The notes under the pieces were generated by a model. The model was not told the DNA's origin and did not search any database. It saw nothing but the letters and a program-made list of their open reading frames with translations. From assembly GCF_002865645.1 (NCBI RefSeq), contig NW_020194558.1, positions 372,001 to 436,000 on the forward strand: DNA of 64,000 nucleotides, read 5' to 3'. Of the stretch, positions 11,490 to 22,341 are shown piece after piece. Numbering within the stretch: position 1 is the first letter of the stretch; each line of letters opens with the position of its first letter. The stretch comes from Hyaloscypha bicolor E. Its lineage: Eukaryota; Ascomycota; Leotiomycetes; Helotiales; Hyaloscyphaceae. Made by a program: the position numbers and the translations under genes.

Positions 11490-12330
11490 TGTCGAAAGTC
11501 CTCGGACATATAAATTTGTCTCCCTCACCCCAATTCCAGGGTAACGTCCAGCTTCGACTTGGGGCATTGAAAAGCACCGCTTTAGCTGTCCACCGTCTAA
11601 AAATCGCGATTTTATTGCCTCTAGCTGAGAGCAATCCTAGACCGTAATATTCGCCACCTAAATCAAGTTTGAGAACGAAAACACAGTCGATTGGCCGTTC
11701 GCAGCTAAGATAATCAAACTTGACACACTGGCTACAGTGAGAATTGGCACTAGTTAGATGAGGGTTATTGTTTATTCCCACACATGCAGTGGCACCTGCT
11801 GCAAAGCCATCCAGAGAGTTGAGAAAAATATTCGAGATTGAAATCTGGGAGGCCTTGATTGCCCCGTGGGGAAAGGTTGCCATGCCTAAGCTTGGCAGAC
11901 CTGAATCAGTAATCACACAATCTTCCTCAGACTTTCGAGGACATCGAATTGCAATGCGGAGAGGATTTTCAAGCTGTCGAGTGTGAAGGTCCCCGCGATC
12001 GTGCCAATGGTGGAGGACGAAAAACTGGTCAAGGCCGTCGCATTTGCAACAATTAAATTGCTTGCAATCACCGAAGAGCCACCAATGCTGATTCAACCTG
12101 CTGCTGCTAATCCTACAATGACCGAGCCTGTTGTAGTCGAACAACTTGTGTATTGTGCCCCGTCCGCTGGGGTATATATCGTGGCGTTGCTTGAGTTCAT
12201 ATAGAAGCTGCCTGAGCTAATAGAGAAACAAGAGGTTAGCTCTCGTGCAAAAGCCGAGGTAGATGGAGATAGTGCCTCAAGTTTGGGGAGATATTGATTT
12301 ACCAGCTACGAGGGAAGCAAAATCACCTCA
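11490..12330 (-). pseudogene. ECM33-like GPI cell-wall protein, truncated and decayed
   Basis: Reading the minus strand from 12200 gives MNSSNATIYTPADGAQYTSC, then GSVIVG, ISIGGSSVIASNLIVANAT, SSSTIGTIAGTFTLDSLK and, after a frame change, LPSLGMATFPHGAIKAS and SQISISNIFLNSLDG. This is the N-terminal receptor-L-like repeat region of fungal Ecm33/Sps2-family GPI-anchored wall proteins. Further along, SLIILAANGQSTVFSFSNLI is followed by TAG at 11658-11660 and another TAG at 11637-11639 where Trp or similar is expected. Earlier in-frame TGA codons also break it. A splice acceptor (CTATTAG, about 12213-12219) precedes the first segment, but no clean signal-peptide exon can be read upstream. Only about half of a roughly 400-residue family member remains and the GPI-signal end is missing. 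Once a wall-integrity gene, now a partial copy. Confidence 0.68.
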
Positions 12331-13040
12331 TCGTAGAGGCAGACGTAAGTCCGACTTCGTGGCAGCCTTGTGTCTCTAAAGAGCTTCCGATGATGGATAC
12401 TTGCCTTGGAAGCGATCATGAAGCATCCCACCATTATCTGGGTCTTTTGTGATTAGGCACGGCTGTACGTTCCTTCGTGTGGAGAGAGTGTCCCAATATA
12501 TCGTTAGAGAGACGGGATCTTATCCCAGTATTGCGGTTTCGAAAGCCTGTCAAGAGTGTGGTGCTGAGATCCAAAAGCCTGTTAGTGGACAATTTTGTCC
12601 TTGTGCATAGGATGCTGGTAAATGAGGCTCGGCTTCAACCTCTCAGAGAGAGGGGGGGCTTTACCCGATTTTTTCAACGAATCGATACTCGGATAGCTAC
12701 GCCTCCATTGGAGGAAGGGAAGTCCCTGAGTGAGGGAAGAGGCAGGGGAAGGTCGCAGGATAGAGATGACACTGCCCCCAAAGTCTTTGTGTAATACACG
12801 ACGCAGCGCAAAATACACTTTTTATTCCTTCAACAAGTCCTCGGTAAGAAATTTTCAACTCAAACTCCACAAACGACAGAAGTAAAGAAATGCCACAGCG
12901 TCGCGGGCACCCTCAAAACTGAATCCAAATAAAAATCAGATACATCCTTATTGTTCACACATTCTTGGCCCCGTTACGCCTTTTTTCGCCTGCCTAATTG
13001 TTGCAACATTAACTACCAGCGCTCCGCAATCCTGCTCTCG
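12331..13040. other. No supported gene; 3' side of AAA gene
   Basis: Overlapping frames on both strands at 12477-12818 are low-complexity Arg/Ser readings. The segment next to 13041 should contain the 3' UTR and polyadenylation region of the minus-strand AAA+ ATPase gene. Confidence 0.45.
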
Positions 13041-16000
13041 TCATGGAAAATACTGCCGGTCCCGGTCCCGGTCCTGTTCCCGTGGGAATGTTCCAGATCC
13101 AAACCGCGGCCTCGAACGCTGATCGCGATCGTGCGGACTAAACACTCCCCCTCCACCTCTCGGCGGGCCTCCATATCCTCCGCCTCCCCCATAGCTTGAC
13201 AACCCTAACCCCTCCTCCGGGCCATATGTATCAGGTTTCGGGGACCGCGGCGCCGGCGCCGGGTCGTGGCCAACAAAGCGGTGGTCCTGATACCTCCTGT
13301 CCCGCGGGTCATAATCATCGTCTCTCTCCCCTTTCATCTTATAATCGTCGTCTCTCTCCATCCTCATTTTCGCCCCGCCCGAGAAATCCTCGCCGCAAAC
13401 ACTAGTCATATATTCGTGGAATTCTCTCATCGCTTTATCCACCTTGCTGAAATGGCGGACCTCGAGTCTCGCAATTTCTTGGATAATAGAAGGGTCAGGC
13501 GTATGGATGCCATCGTTCGTGCACCCGTCGAAAGCCTCATGCTCGGTCAATGCGGCGGCTGCCTGGCAAGCATTGCGGATCTGTCGTCCGTTCCAACGAG
13601 TCGCCCTGCCGTCGTTCTGGGCGAAGTGGTTCCTTGCGAATTTCAAGATCTGGTCTTCATCGATCTGCAATGTGCCACGCTTACGCTTCCCGAGCTTTCT
13701 GAGATTGGTGGCCCAGATCTTCATCGACTGCTCAAGCTCAAGAGGTGGATAGTACAGCTGCGTGTGGATCCTGGACATGAAAGCTTCATCCAGAACCCCA
13801 ATGCGATTTGTAGTCAGGAACAGGATGCCAGTGTAGAGCTCGAGGATGCGCAAGAACACTAAAGGGCATTTGAGCACGGTACACTTTGTGACTGGCGAAG
13901 GGAAGGGTTAAGTTACCTGATACGACTGCATTCCGCTTTAGATCGTTCTTTCCGCGTGAGGCAAGGAAAACATCTGCTTCATCAAGCAGCAGGACGCAGT
14001 CCCACTTCTCGGCTTTGCCGAAGATTTCGTACAGTTGCGTTTCGACCTGTTCTGCGCTCGTTCCAAGGTCTCCACATGTTATGGGGAAAAGGGGTTTGCC
14101 CAGCAATTGAGCAACACATTCTGCTGTGGAGGTCTTACCTGCGATAGGTCAGCGATGCAAGATATGGTTGTGGGCTTGATGAAGTTTCAAAGCGGTTAAC
14201 ATACCTACACCTGGCACGCCGTGGAGCAGAATGATCAGCCCGAGGCCTTTCTCCTGGTTGAGGTCGAATTGGATCTCTGGATGAGCGGCCCGCAGACGCT
14301 TGTTGCGAAAATGAGACATGGTTTGCGCCTTGACTGTTTCTTTGTTGTCCCGAGTAAGGAACAAGTCATCCCAGTTGTGAGCGTCCGGTCCTTGAGGGCG
14401 TAGACAGTTCAGTTTGAGTATAGCGAATCGACGACGTTGAAGGATGTATGCGCACACTCTGTTGGGCAACAAACAATATTCATCGTTCTCAAACTCGCTC
14501 CCATCGACGGTCTCGCCTTGCCTTAGATTTTCATATCGAGACAGGAATGGGTCCAGCCGAATCTGCTTGTGCTTCAAATGCTCATCGATATGTGAATCGT
14601 CGTATATTTCGTCCATGGCCTCTTTCCATCTTCCCCCCTTTCTGTCCTCCCATACATAGAGTGGATAATCTTCTGTCAAACAAAGATCTAGATCCCAAAG
14701 ACCGATGCTGGATTCGAATCCCAACTTCATCACCATCTTGGGATTCGTGCGTGCTGTTTCCTTGAAGTCGACAATCACAGAGCCGTACACGTCGCGCTGT
14801 CCGGGAGTGACGTGCTCGAACAGACGGCCAGATGGGTGAAAGTCAAGCAGAGGCCCTGAATGAATCCTGTGCTGTGGGACGGTCAATTCCATGAATTGCT
14901 TGCCACGCTTGATATAAAGATCGCGCTTCTCTCTCGCTTTCTTCAACAGTCGAACTGGGACGATCTCCAGTTGCTCGATCAACTTTTCGCCCTCCCATGG
15001 CTGAAAGTCAAAGTCAACCCAGATGGGCCCAAAGCCATCGCCGTCATAATCAATGCGGTAGCAACGGACGGTCAGTGGAGTGACCTCACTCGCAGGAGCC
15101 CGATTGCGCTCATCCTTATTCGGCGGGCTGAGCCTCGGTCGTCCCCCCACTGTCTTTCTCACCCTCCAAAACCCGGCCACACGCTCACCAAGATTCCCGG
15201 GTTGACTTGACGGTTTGTCATCCTCGGGGCCGGCATCCGAACTGAATCGCCTGCCTCTCCGCTCGTCCAATGTCACCCACTCGCCTGGCTGATACAGGTA
15301 CCACAAATCGCGGAAATGGATCTTGGGATACGTGCCGGGGAAGACGTATCGTCTTTGGACGGGCATAAGATCGTCGTCCATGAATTCAATGAGACATGCA
15401 AGGTCTTGAAACGCATCATACGTAGTTGTCAGATCCACTCTACGTTGTGCACGCCGCTCTTGACTCAGGAGAGACGACGTGTCCGACTGTCGGCCCTGGT
15501 ATAAGCTGCCCTCATAGAGGCCAAGGTCGTCTTCGAGGGTTTCCGGTTCATACGTGGTTACGGCACTCGCGGACATGGTAACATCTTCCGGCTTCGGACG
15601 TTTTGCCCATAGTTTCGTAAGAAATTCGAACCGTTCCCGAATCTCGTCTTCGTAGGCAACGAGAAATTTGTAGGGTCGCAGCATGACCTTGGGTCCACTG
15701 GTCCATTTTTCGCTGGCGATGTCTGCAAGGATGGCGAGGACAGGCTGGGAGTTGATGCGAATACGCTCCGGCATCTCCTTTCGACTCGGTTCAGCGGCGT
15801 TGCCGTTTGCAACTTTCACTTTCGCTTTTGCTACCTCTTTCTGCTTATCCCTTACCACCTCCTGATGTTTGATGGCGGCGTCATATATTTTTGCCTCTTC
15901 TATGCGATCCTTCATCTCGCGTTCTTCGGCACGTCGCTGCCAGTAGAACTTCGCCGGTCCCTGACAAGTGTCAGCCTTGGTCTGTCAGGTGATTGAATAT

Positions 16001-16542
16001 CACTGAGGGGTAGTTTTCAATACCATCAATACTTCAATCGCGTAGGGGACTTCATCCGGGTAGGCGTTCTTGAATGGGACCCACTGGACTCGATTGAGCA
16101 TAGCTATCGCTGGCTTGCGTTTGGCTTCTTCTGGGGCTGGCTGGCGAAACTCCTCTCCCGTTGCGTTGTCGAATTGGTTTCCATCTCCGTTGAGGAAGGA
16201 AGCGGGAGCAGATTCGCCAGCAGCAGTGGCTTGACCCTGCATTTGCGAAAGTTTCGCCTCGAGATCTATGATCTTCGCCTTCATGAAATGGAGGACGGTA
16301 GCAAAATCGGCATCGCCACTCGACGTAGCGAGACTACCACGACGATTTAGATGGTCTGTCTCTGCGTGTAGATTTGTATCTTCATCCTCTTGGGCGAATC
16401 GGGTCTCGTGGACGTCCAGTGACGTTTCTAGCTTGGCCTGCTTCGCCGACCGCGAGGTCTCAGCTTTTAGGCTCGGGTCGTCGTCCAGGGTCGAAGGGGA
16501 CGTCCGTTTGCTACTAGTCGACATGATGACTGCTAGTTGCAA
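13041..16542 (-). CDS. Large AAA+ ATPase (fungal DUF7025-AAA type)
   Basis: Four exons on the minus strand: 16542-16024, 15960-14205, 14138-13917 and 13858-13041, with introns of 63, 66 and 58 bases, give 1104 residues from the first ATG (a second in-frame ATG six codons later is equally possible). The N-terminal 170 residues are acidic and Ser/Thr-rich, with a short coiled stretch. Residues about 200-680 resemble the conserved region (DUF7025) that precedes the ATPase domain in many fungal AAA proteins. Walker A is LHGVPGVGKTST (Lys760), split by an intron. Walker B is CVLLLDEADVF (Asp811, Glu812). GILFLTTNRI is sensor 1, and MSRIH supplies the arginine-finger region. The tail is RD/RS-rich and Gly-rich (GLSSYGGGGGYGGPPRGGGG), disordered and possibly nucleic-acid binding. 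The cellular role of this family is not established. The gene is divergent from the one at 17453. Confidence 0.9.
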
Positions 16543-17452
16543 GTAGACAACAAAGGTAGTCCTGTAGCCGAGTGTGTAGCTGCTCCGGGCAGGTTGAAAT
16601 GAGAGAAGCTAGGCCCCGTAGCAAAGATGTCTGCAGCGGTAACTTGTGGTTTTATGGGAGACGCACCGTCCGTGGATTCCAGGGACGCCGTATGCTGCAA
16701 TAACAGCACCAGTTTTCTATCCGCAGCCTCGTCTTGTTGGTTGCAGCCATCACGAAAAGGCAACTCACGAGGCAACCGGTGCAGACCCAATGGTTGTGAT
16801 GCGAACCTCCCCGTCCGCGGTTCCCCGCACGAGAAGGGGGGGGGTGAAACGCCCGACTGCTGTGGCCGCTGCCACCCCATTGTCAAACTAACTGTAAGCC
16901 ATCGGGAAGGAAGGATTCCAACGTTGGACGAAATTGGGAGTAGGAGGAAGGTATTGGTCGTCTTTCAGGCGAGTGGGCGGCCCGGCCCTTCAGCGCGGTG
17001 GTTGACTAATCAGGACTTTGCAGCTCCTTCCCATGATTGGTTGGTCCCACCACTCCGTCCGCCTCACTATAGCCCAGCTATTCGATGATCGCCATAGCGA
17101 GGTGCAGATACGCCCAATCCCCCAACCGTTCGTCTTACATTTCTGCCTGTTATTGGAATTTTGGCTGCTTACCATGGCATGCCAACCCCGCTAACGTGGC
17201 TCGGGGATCGGGGCAGAGACCACGCCGGCGACCCGGCCCCTCAAAGCCGCCATTCAAGGAACTTGCCTCCACTCTTCTACATCTCCTAGCCAAGGGCCCT
17301 CAATAGTGTCATTATATATGCGTTGCTTGATTTTGTTAACACCGTTAAGCAAGATCTGCGCTGTGATGAAGTGTTGAGCGCGGTCCTTTACGACAGGCAC
17401 CATTCTTTTCCACAAACTTCTTCGCCCCTCGTTCATAGATGCCATAGGCACG
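16543..17452. promoter_or_regulatory. Shared divergent promoter region
   Basis: About 0.9 kb lies between the start codons of the minus-strand AAA ATPase gene and the plus-strand DUF7708-like gene. It has no convincing coding frame. A TATA-like stretch TTATATATG lies near 17311, about 140 bases before the plus-strand ATG. That this is a bidirectional promoter is inferred from gene layout only. Confidence 0.45.
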
Positions 17453-19534
17453 ATGGTGGACGTGACAAACTCGCAACGAGTGCCGAACCATGGGCACTGG
17501 GTGGATCATTTCATGTCAAACGTGGACCAAGACTTCCATCAACCTATGGATACAGACGAGAAGCAACACGCTACACAGGAGGATGCCAATTCTGCCGAGT
17601 AAGGTTGAAGTGACAATGCGAAGCATGAATATTGACAGTGTCCCAGAACCGACTTCGCCCTAGCGATGCGAGAGTACCGTAAAATCCTAGAAGCAGAAGG
17701 AAGAGAGTCCTCAGTCGCGAGTAGCATTATAGAGTGCCACAGTTGGGAAGAATTGACGGCGTTGGTCGACGAGGCTGAAAAACGCTATGAACGGCTGGGA
17801 AGCCACCCTGCTCGCAGACTGAGCCGCACATTTGGCGATCACAGTTCTGCATTGCACGCGTGGGCTGGTCTCCTTCCAAGAGACAGTAGCTTTGCCCTTA
17901 TGTCCGGGGGTGTAAATCTGCTGCTCCGCGTAAGCCCCAAAGCAATAAGAGCTTGCTACCAGTATTAACGTGATCAGGCAACGGCTCGACGGAGTGTTCA
18001 GCGAGAACGAATATGGCAATCTTTGAGGAACTTCCTTGACGTGGTCGCCGACTCGGCACAGAGTTTAAGGCACTATTGCGAAGACAAAGAGCTGCGCAAT
18101 AAAGCTGAAGCCCTATATGTGGCCATGTTGAGGATGATCGAAGCTTGTATCAACTCATTGGTTCATGAATCCCCATGCAAGTTTGAATAATCTAATCCTG
18201 ATAGAGTGCTAACAATGTTCAGTGGCAAAGTTCAAGTATGGGTTCGGCGGGGACCGACCAGCGAGTGTGGATGAACGATGTTTGCATTACGATCAAAAGC
18301 AAAAGCAGTTCAACAAGCGAGTTGAAGCCCTGACTATGACCAAGATTGCAGAAACGGCAACTGCGACTATTGAAATTCGCCACGCTGCCAAAGACATACA
18401 GGATCACGGACGTCGAATGGACCTCCAAATGCGCAGAGTTAATGACACTGTGGAAACTCAGGGTGATATCCTGCTGAATATTCGAGAAATGCTGCGCGGT
18501 GTGCTATCAAACGCTGAGTGTAAGTTATGCTTGTCCAACACGAGATCAAGAAGTTGAGACATGTAGGGCAACGAGAAGCCGAAGAGCGGACGTCCCAGAT
18601 GACCCGTCTGCGAGTGGAGAACTTCCAACTTGGCCTCCAGCATGTGCGCAGTCTGACACCATCAGAGGCGCCATCCGGACTTGCCATGAAATGGTTCCTT
18701 TGGAAGATCATCAACGTCGATCCAGACCGCTGCATCACCACATGTACCGAAGAAAAAGAAAGCATGCTCCGGACTGGTCAAGGTCTGAGTCACGCGCCAG
18801 CACATGTTTTGAGGATGTTCAGGAACGGTCGAGTCCGAGAATTCTTATCCACCGCGGCATCCGATGCCATCTTTGTCGAAGGAGTACTAGACGGCCAGGA
18901 GATGTTGCGTTGCTCACCAATGAGCCTTGCCTGCACCGTCTTGCTAGATGACCTATCTGGTCATTCGCATGTAGCTGCCATCCACTTCTTTTGTGGCTTA
19001 CACAACAATCCCCAGGACCCTGTGAGCGGCGGAAGAGGCATCGCCAGAGTTCTCATCGGCCAGCTCCTCTGCCTCCAAGACTTTGACTTTACGTTCCTAG
19101 ACGCAGAGTGGAGGGCAGCGCTAGACCAAGGCAATTACAACGCGACTCTCGCACTCTTTGAGCCCCTCATTGCTCAATTACAAGCGACAATCCTGTTTTG
19201 CGTAATCGACGCAGTCACATGGTTCGAAGGCAACACGCGGAGAGAAGAGTCAGACGCACTGATTTCCGAACTTCTCCACGTCGCAGTTGGCTGTGGCCAC
19301 TTGGTCCATATGAAGCTCCTAATCACCAGCTCATCCAAGAGCAGAGTTTTTGCATCCCGTTTCCAGAAGGGAGAACACAGGGGTTTTGTGGGACTTCGGC
19401 TCGATGGTGGGAATGCGGACGTGTCAATGAGGGCGGTAAAGTTGGAGGTTGCGAGGAATAACGTGAGCCTTTCTCCGAGCCCCGGACCTTCGCCGAGGCC
19501 GGTTAGCCCGCGTCATCTTGCAAGTTACCCTTGA
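17453..19534 (+). CDS. DUF7708-like / STAND-NTPase-like protein without visible Walker A
   Basis: Five exons: 17453-17598, 17647-17929, 17978-18176, 18223-18519 and 18567-19534, giving 630 residues. The intron at 18177-18222 is GC-AG (GCAAGT donor); all others are GT-AG. Residues about 50-210 (REYRKILEAEGRE, LPRDSSFALMSGGVNLLLR, LYVAMLRMIEACINSLVH) resemble the DUF7708 domain found at the N-terminus of fungal STAND/NLR-like proteins. A charged helical linker follows. Residues about 420-600 look like a STAND-type NTPase core: HVAAIHFFCGLH, GGRGIARVLIGQLLCL, a Walker B-like ILFCVIDAVTWFE near 517-528 and a sensor 1-like MKLLITSSSKSR. No GxxxxGK[ST] P-loop precedes it, so the domain may bind nucleotide poorly or be a pseudo-NTPase. 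The C-terminus is Ser/Pro-rich. A role in non-self recognition or signalling is only suggested by the family. Confidence 0.8.
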
Positions 19535-20888
19535 CCAAGGAAAGGGTAATTACTATACATCTGTCCACTATGTATGACACAGCATTACTCGAATAGTAAC
19601 AAGTTAATCCACGTTCATGCACGAAAACCTCAAGAGCGCCTGCGTCTGAATCACGATGAAACAGAGTGGTCACGGCGACTCATGATGCCCCCTTTTAGTA
19701 CTTCTCCGTTACGCTGTTCACCGACCAAATTTGACAACAGAAGGTGATTGATAGTGAACTCGACGACCGAGTACGAACACAAAAACGTCATTGAGCATCA
19801 CACTGCTCGCAATACACAAGAAGAAGCTGATCTCTATGAGTTGGTCTTTCAAGGATCTAAGCAGGGCATGACTATATCTCGGTGAAGGTGGAAGAATAAT
19901 TCTGCTCTGGTAATTTCCCAGCCATCTTGGATTCGTACGCCTTCCCCAATGGTATGCTAGAATTGTTGTCTCTGTGTGTGAAGGTGCAACTAAGACTCAC
20001 AATTTCCCATTTCGTAACATAACCCCGAGTGTTCCCAGTTTTTCGTTCCTTCTAAAAAGTTCCACTGTACACACAAGCAACAAACCCATGGAATTGCCTG
20101 CTTTTGATTCCTGCCAACCCCTCTGTGATACCAAAGACCAGTAGCAGATACCAACAAAACCATTTTCATGAGGAAATACACGCTTGCCCTGGAATCGAGA
20201 TAGCGAATCGCTCTTATTGAACGCCCTGCTGATGCCAATGGGAGATATCTCTCTTCCATTTGGCTCAGGGGTGTCAACTTACGGGAGGTGTTGGGTATCG
20301 TGGCAACAAGACCCAATTCTGATACCAGAAGAGTGATGACAATAATATGGATAAAGTAGCACTAACACACACACATGCAGCATACCACTTGACTTTTGCT
20401 TCATTTCAGAGGCTTCACTTGACGCTACATCCGTATGTCACATCTAAACAAGCTCACTCGTTCACAGCCCCTAGCTGCCTCCATCCTCGGTTGGAGCACG
20501 GCGCAGTCGATCAAAGACGTCGATACCACGCCCCACAATTTAATTTACATCCGGCCCGTCCCGCCTTCTCCCCATCATCCTCGCTCTTCCCACATACCCG
20601 ACGGGGCAAACCCGATAGGTCTATTCCATTCCTTTCAACTCGAAACGAAAAGTGCACGGAGGCTCCTTCCCTTCCCTTCCCTTTCTCTCGGAGAGATAGA
20701 ACTATCTCCTGCACTCGGACTGTACATGGATGTGGCGGACATCAGGATCAAGAAATGGGAGGACATCGGTACTTGAACATCCTCGCAACTTCCCTCGCTC
20801 GGGCTGATATGATACAGTGATAGGACAAGGCGGGACTGAGATATGAACAGAAAGCGGCTAAGGACAGTGTGGTCAAATGAATAGAATA
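19535..20888. other. Intergenic, no supported gene
   Basis: Short frames on both strands, including a minus frame at 19990-20316 with a Cys/Trp-rich end and a plus frame at 20347-20820, show no recognisable domain and no splice partners. Confidence 0.45.
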
Positions 20889-20916
20889 GAATAGAGTAGT
20901 GGCCACTACTCTATTC
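20889..20916. repeat. 28-base perfect palindrome
   Basis: The sequence reads the same on both strands around a central GGCC (left half GAATAGAGTAGTGG). It lies at the left edge of the AT-rich block that follows and may mark an element end or form a cruciform. Confidence 0.85.
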
Positions 20917-21450
20917 TCTTTATTAAAATTTACCCGCTACTCATATTATATTCATATTCTAATCAAGGTATTCATGAATATTCATGAATACTTTGAGTAG
21001 TACGCACGTGATTTTATACGCAGTTTGCACGTGAGCAGCTAGCTATATTAGGTAAAGCTTCCGCCCGCTCCCGCTCTAGCGCCACCTCGCCATCCAATTA
21101 GGTGACAGCGAGGCTTGGTAAGCGAACTAAAACACATGAGTCCAAGGAAGATAATTAGTTTATTATTATAGAAATTTAGTACTTAGCGAGATAAATCTTA
21201 GCTTAGTTTAACTTGAGCTACTAATAGGCTCCTTAGTTATTTAATAATTATTAAGTAAACCTTGATTTTCTATGGTTACGTGACGTCACTTGACTAGTAA
21301 TCACTAGTTTTCATGAATATTCATGAATATATATTCTACTGTACTCTAATTTTTTGAGAATTACGCTACTTATATTCTATTCAAGATATTCATGAATATT
21401 CATGAATACCTTGAATACCTTGAATACCTTGAATACCTTGAATACTTTTT
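20917..21450. mobile_element. Possible small AT-rich element with repeated palindromes
   Basis: This block is much more AT-rich than its surroundings. It carries the palindrome ATTCATGAATATTCATGAAT at 20970-20989 and 21388-21407, and a 19-base version at 21310-21328. Sequences before the first and last copies are alike (CGCTACT, TATATTC, then CAAG), giving direct repeats of about 60-70 bases roughly 420 apart, as two ends of an inserted unit might. CACGTGA motifs lie inside. There is no coding capacity. It could be a non-autonomous transposon or an LTR-type remnant; target duplications were not identified. Confidence 0.4.
21404..21448. repeat. Tandem repeat GAATACCTT x5
   Basis: Five adjacent 9-base units, the last one GAATACTTT, follow directly from the third palindrome copy. 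They create a spurious repeating Ser-Arg-Tyr frame on the minus strand. Confidence 0.9.
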
Positions 21451-22041
21451 TGATATACTGGCTAAGGAACAAGAAATTAAGGTTGATTGGCAAGAAATGT
21501 TGATGGTGAGGGAGATTGGATTAGAAAGAAGGAGCGGAAGAGGGAGATAGAGAGTTGAGGGGGCCAATGAGAGGAGTGATAGTCGACTGAGGGGGCTAAT
21601 GGGAAGAAAGAGTAACTGATGGGGACCGATGGTGAAGTACTGGTACTTGGCTCGCTCGACACATAGATATGAGACGGATAGTGGAGCGAGGTGATGTGAT
21701 AATAGCGGGTCCCGATGCTCTGGTCCTGGTGCTTTCCATCCTGGGTTGTTATAGAATAATTCTCGAGAGAAGGAGAGAGAGAGTGTGTGAGGCAACGATA
21801 ACAAGTGGTGAGGGGCGATTCCTGAAGATGCTTTCTTTATTGGATAGGTCGCGTGTTATGCCCGACTGCAAGTCCTCATGCGTGCCATTGTAATTATGAT
21901 GGAAATATCTTGGAACGGAAACAACTCATTCCCCGTCCAACGTCGTTTTTTCCAGCTATGAGAATGCGGGATGTGCAAATGCCATATCCTAGAAAGATCT
22001 TTCTGTGATACCAAATCTACTTGATGAGAAAGAAAGATATA
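21451..22041. other. No supported gene
   Basis: Purine-rich plus strand (GAGGGAGATAGAGAG-like) without coding potential that I can support. Confidence 0.45.
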
Positions 22042-22341
22042 GGGATGGCCAAAATTGAAAAAAGTTACGTAAAACTAAAACATACTGTTTTTTTATATTT
22101 AAACCAACTTTATATGAGGTGTAATGCAAATTTAAGGATATGTTAAAAAGAATAACTCGACTTATGCAAAAAAACCTCGACGTATATATAGATTTTAATT
22201 CATTTCTTTACTTAAATTTCGGGTTTATCCATTTAGTGAGAATATGCCACGGACCTACATAATATAACACATATTAATTAAAAGGGCAATACATTTAGTT
22301 TAATAATATTGATCACTCGACATCCTTACGTATGCCACCCC
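22042..22341. mobile_element. Candidate 300-base MITE with TA target duplication
   Basis: An AT-rich 300-base stretch starts GGGATGGCC and ends with the near inverse GCCACCCC (8-base ends with one mismatch). A TA dinucleotide lies immediately outside each end, at 22040-22041 and 22342-22343, the hallmark of Tc1/mariner/pogo-type insertion. There is no coding capacity. The inverted ends are short, so chance is possible. Confidence 0.35.

Noticed and set aside
11479..12144. A 221-codon open frame on the minus strand taken as an intact gene
   Set aside because: It mixes an out-of-frame reading of the ECM33-like sequence with only a central in-frame part; the family motifs run in several frames, so it is a pseudogene.
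13196..13862. Plus-strand open frames across the AAA gene 3' end
   Set aside because: They are shadows of the minus-strand AAA+ ATPase exons, whose spliced reading has Walker A, Walker B and sensor 1.
21404..21448. Direct repeats as a CRISPR-like array
   Set aside because: Units are 9 bases with no spacers; the window is eukaryotic.
21400..21804. Minus-strand frame ending in repeated Tyr-Ser-Arg
   Set aside because: The repeat is the GAATACCTT tandem read as codons; the rest is low-complexity Ser/Leu.
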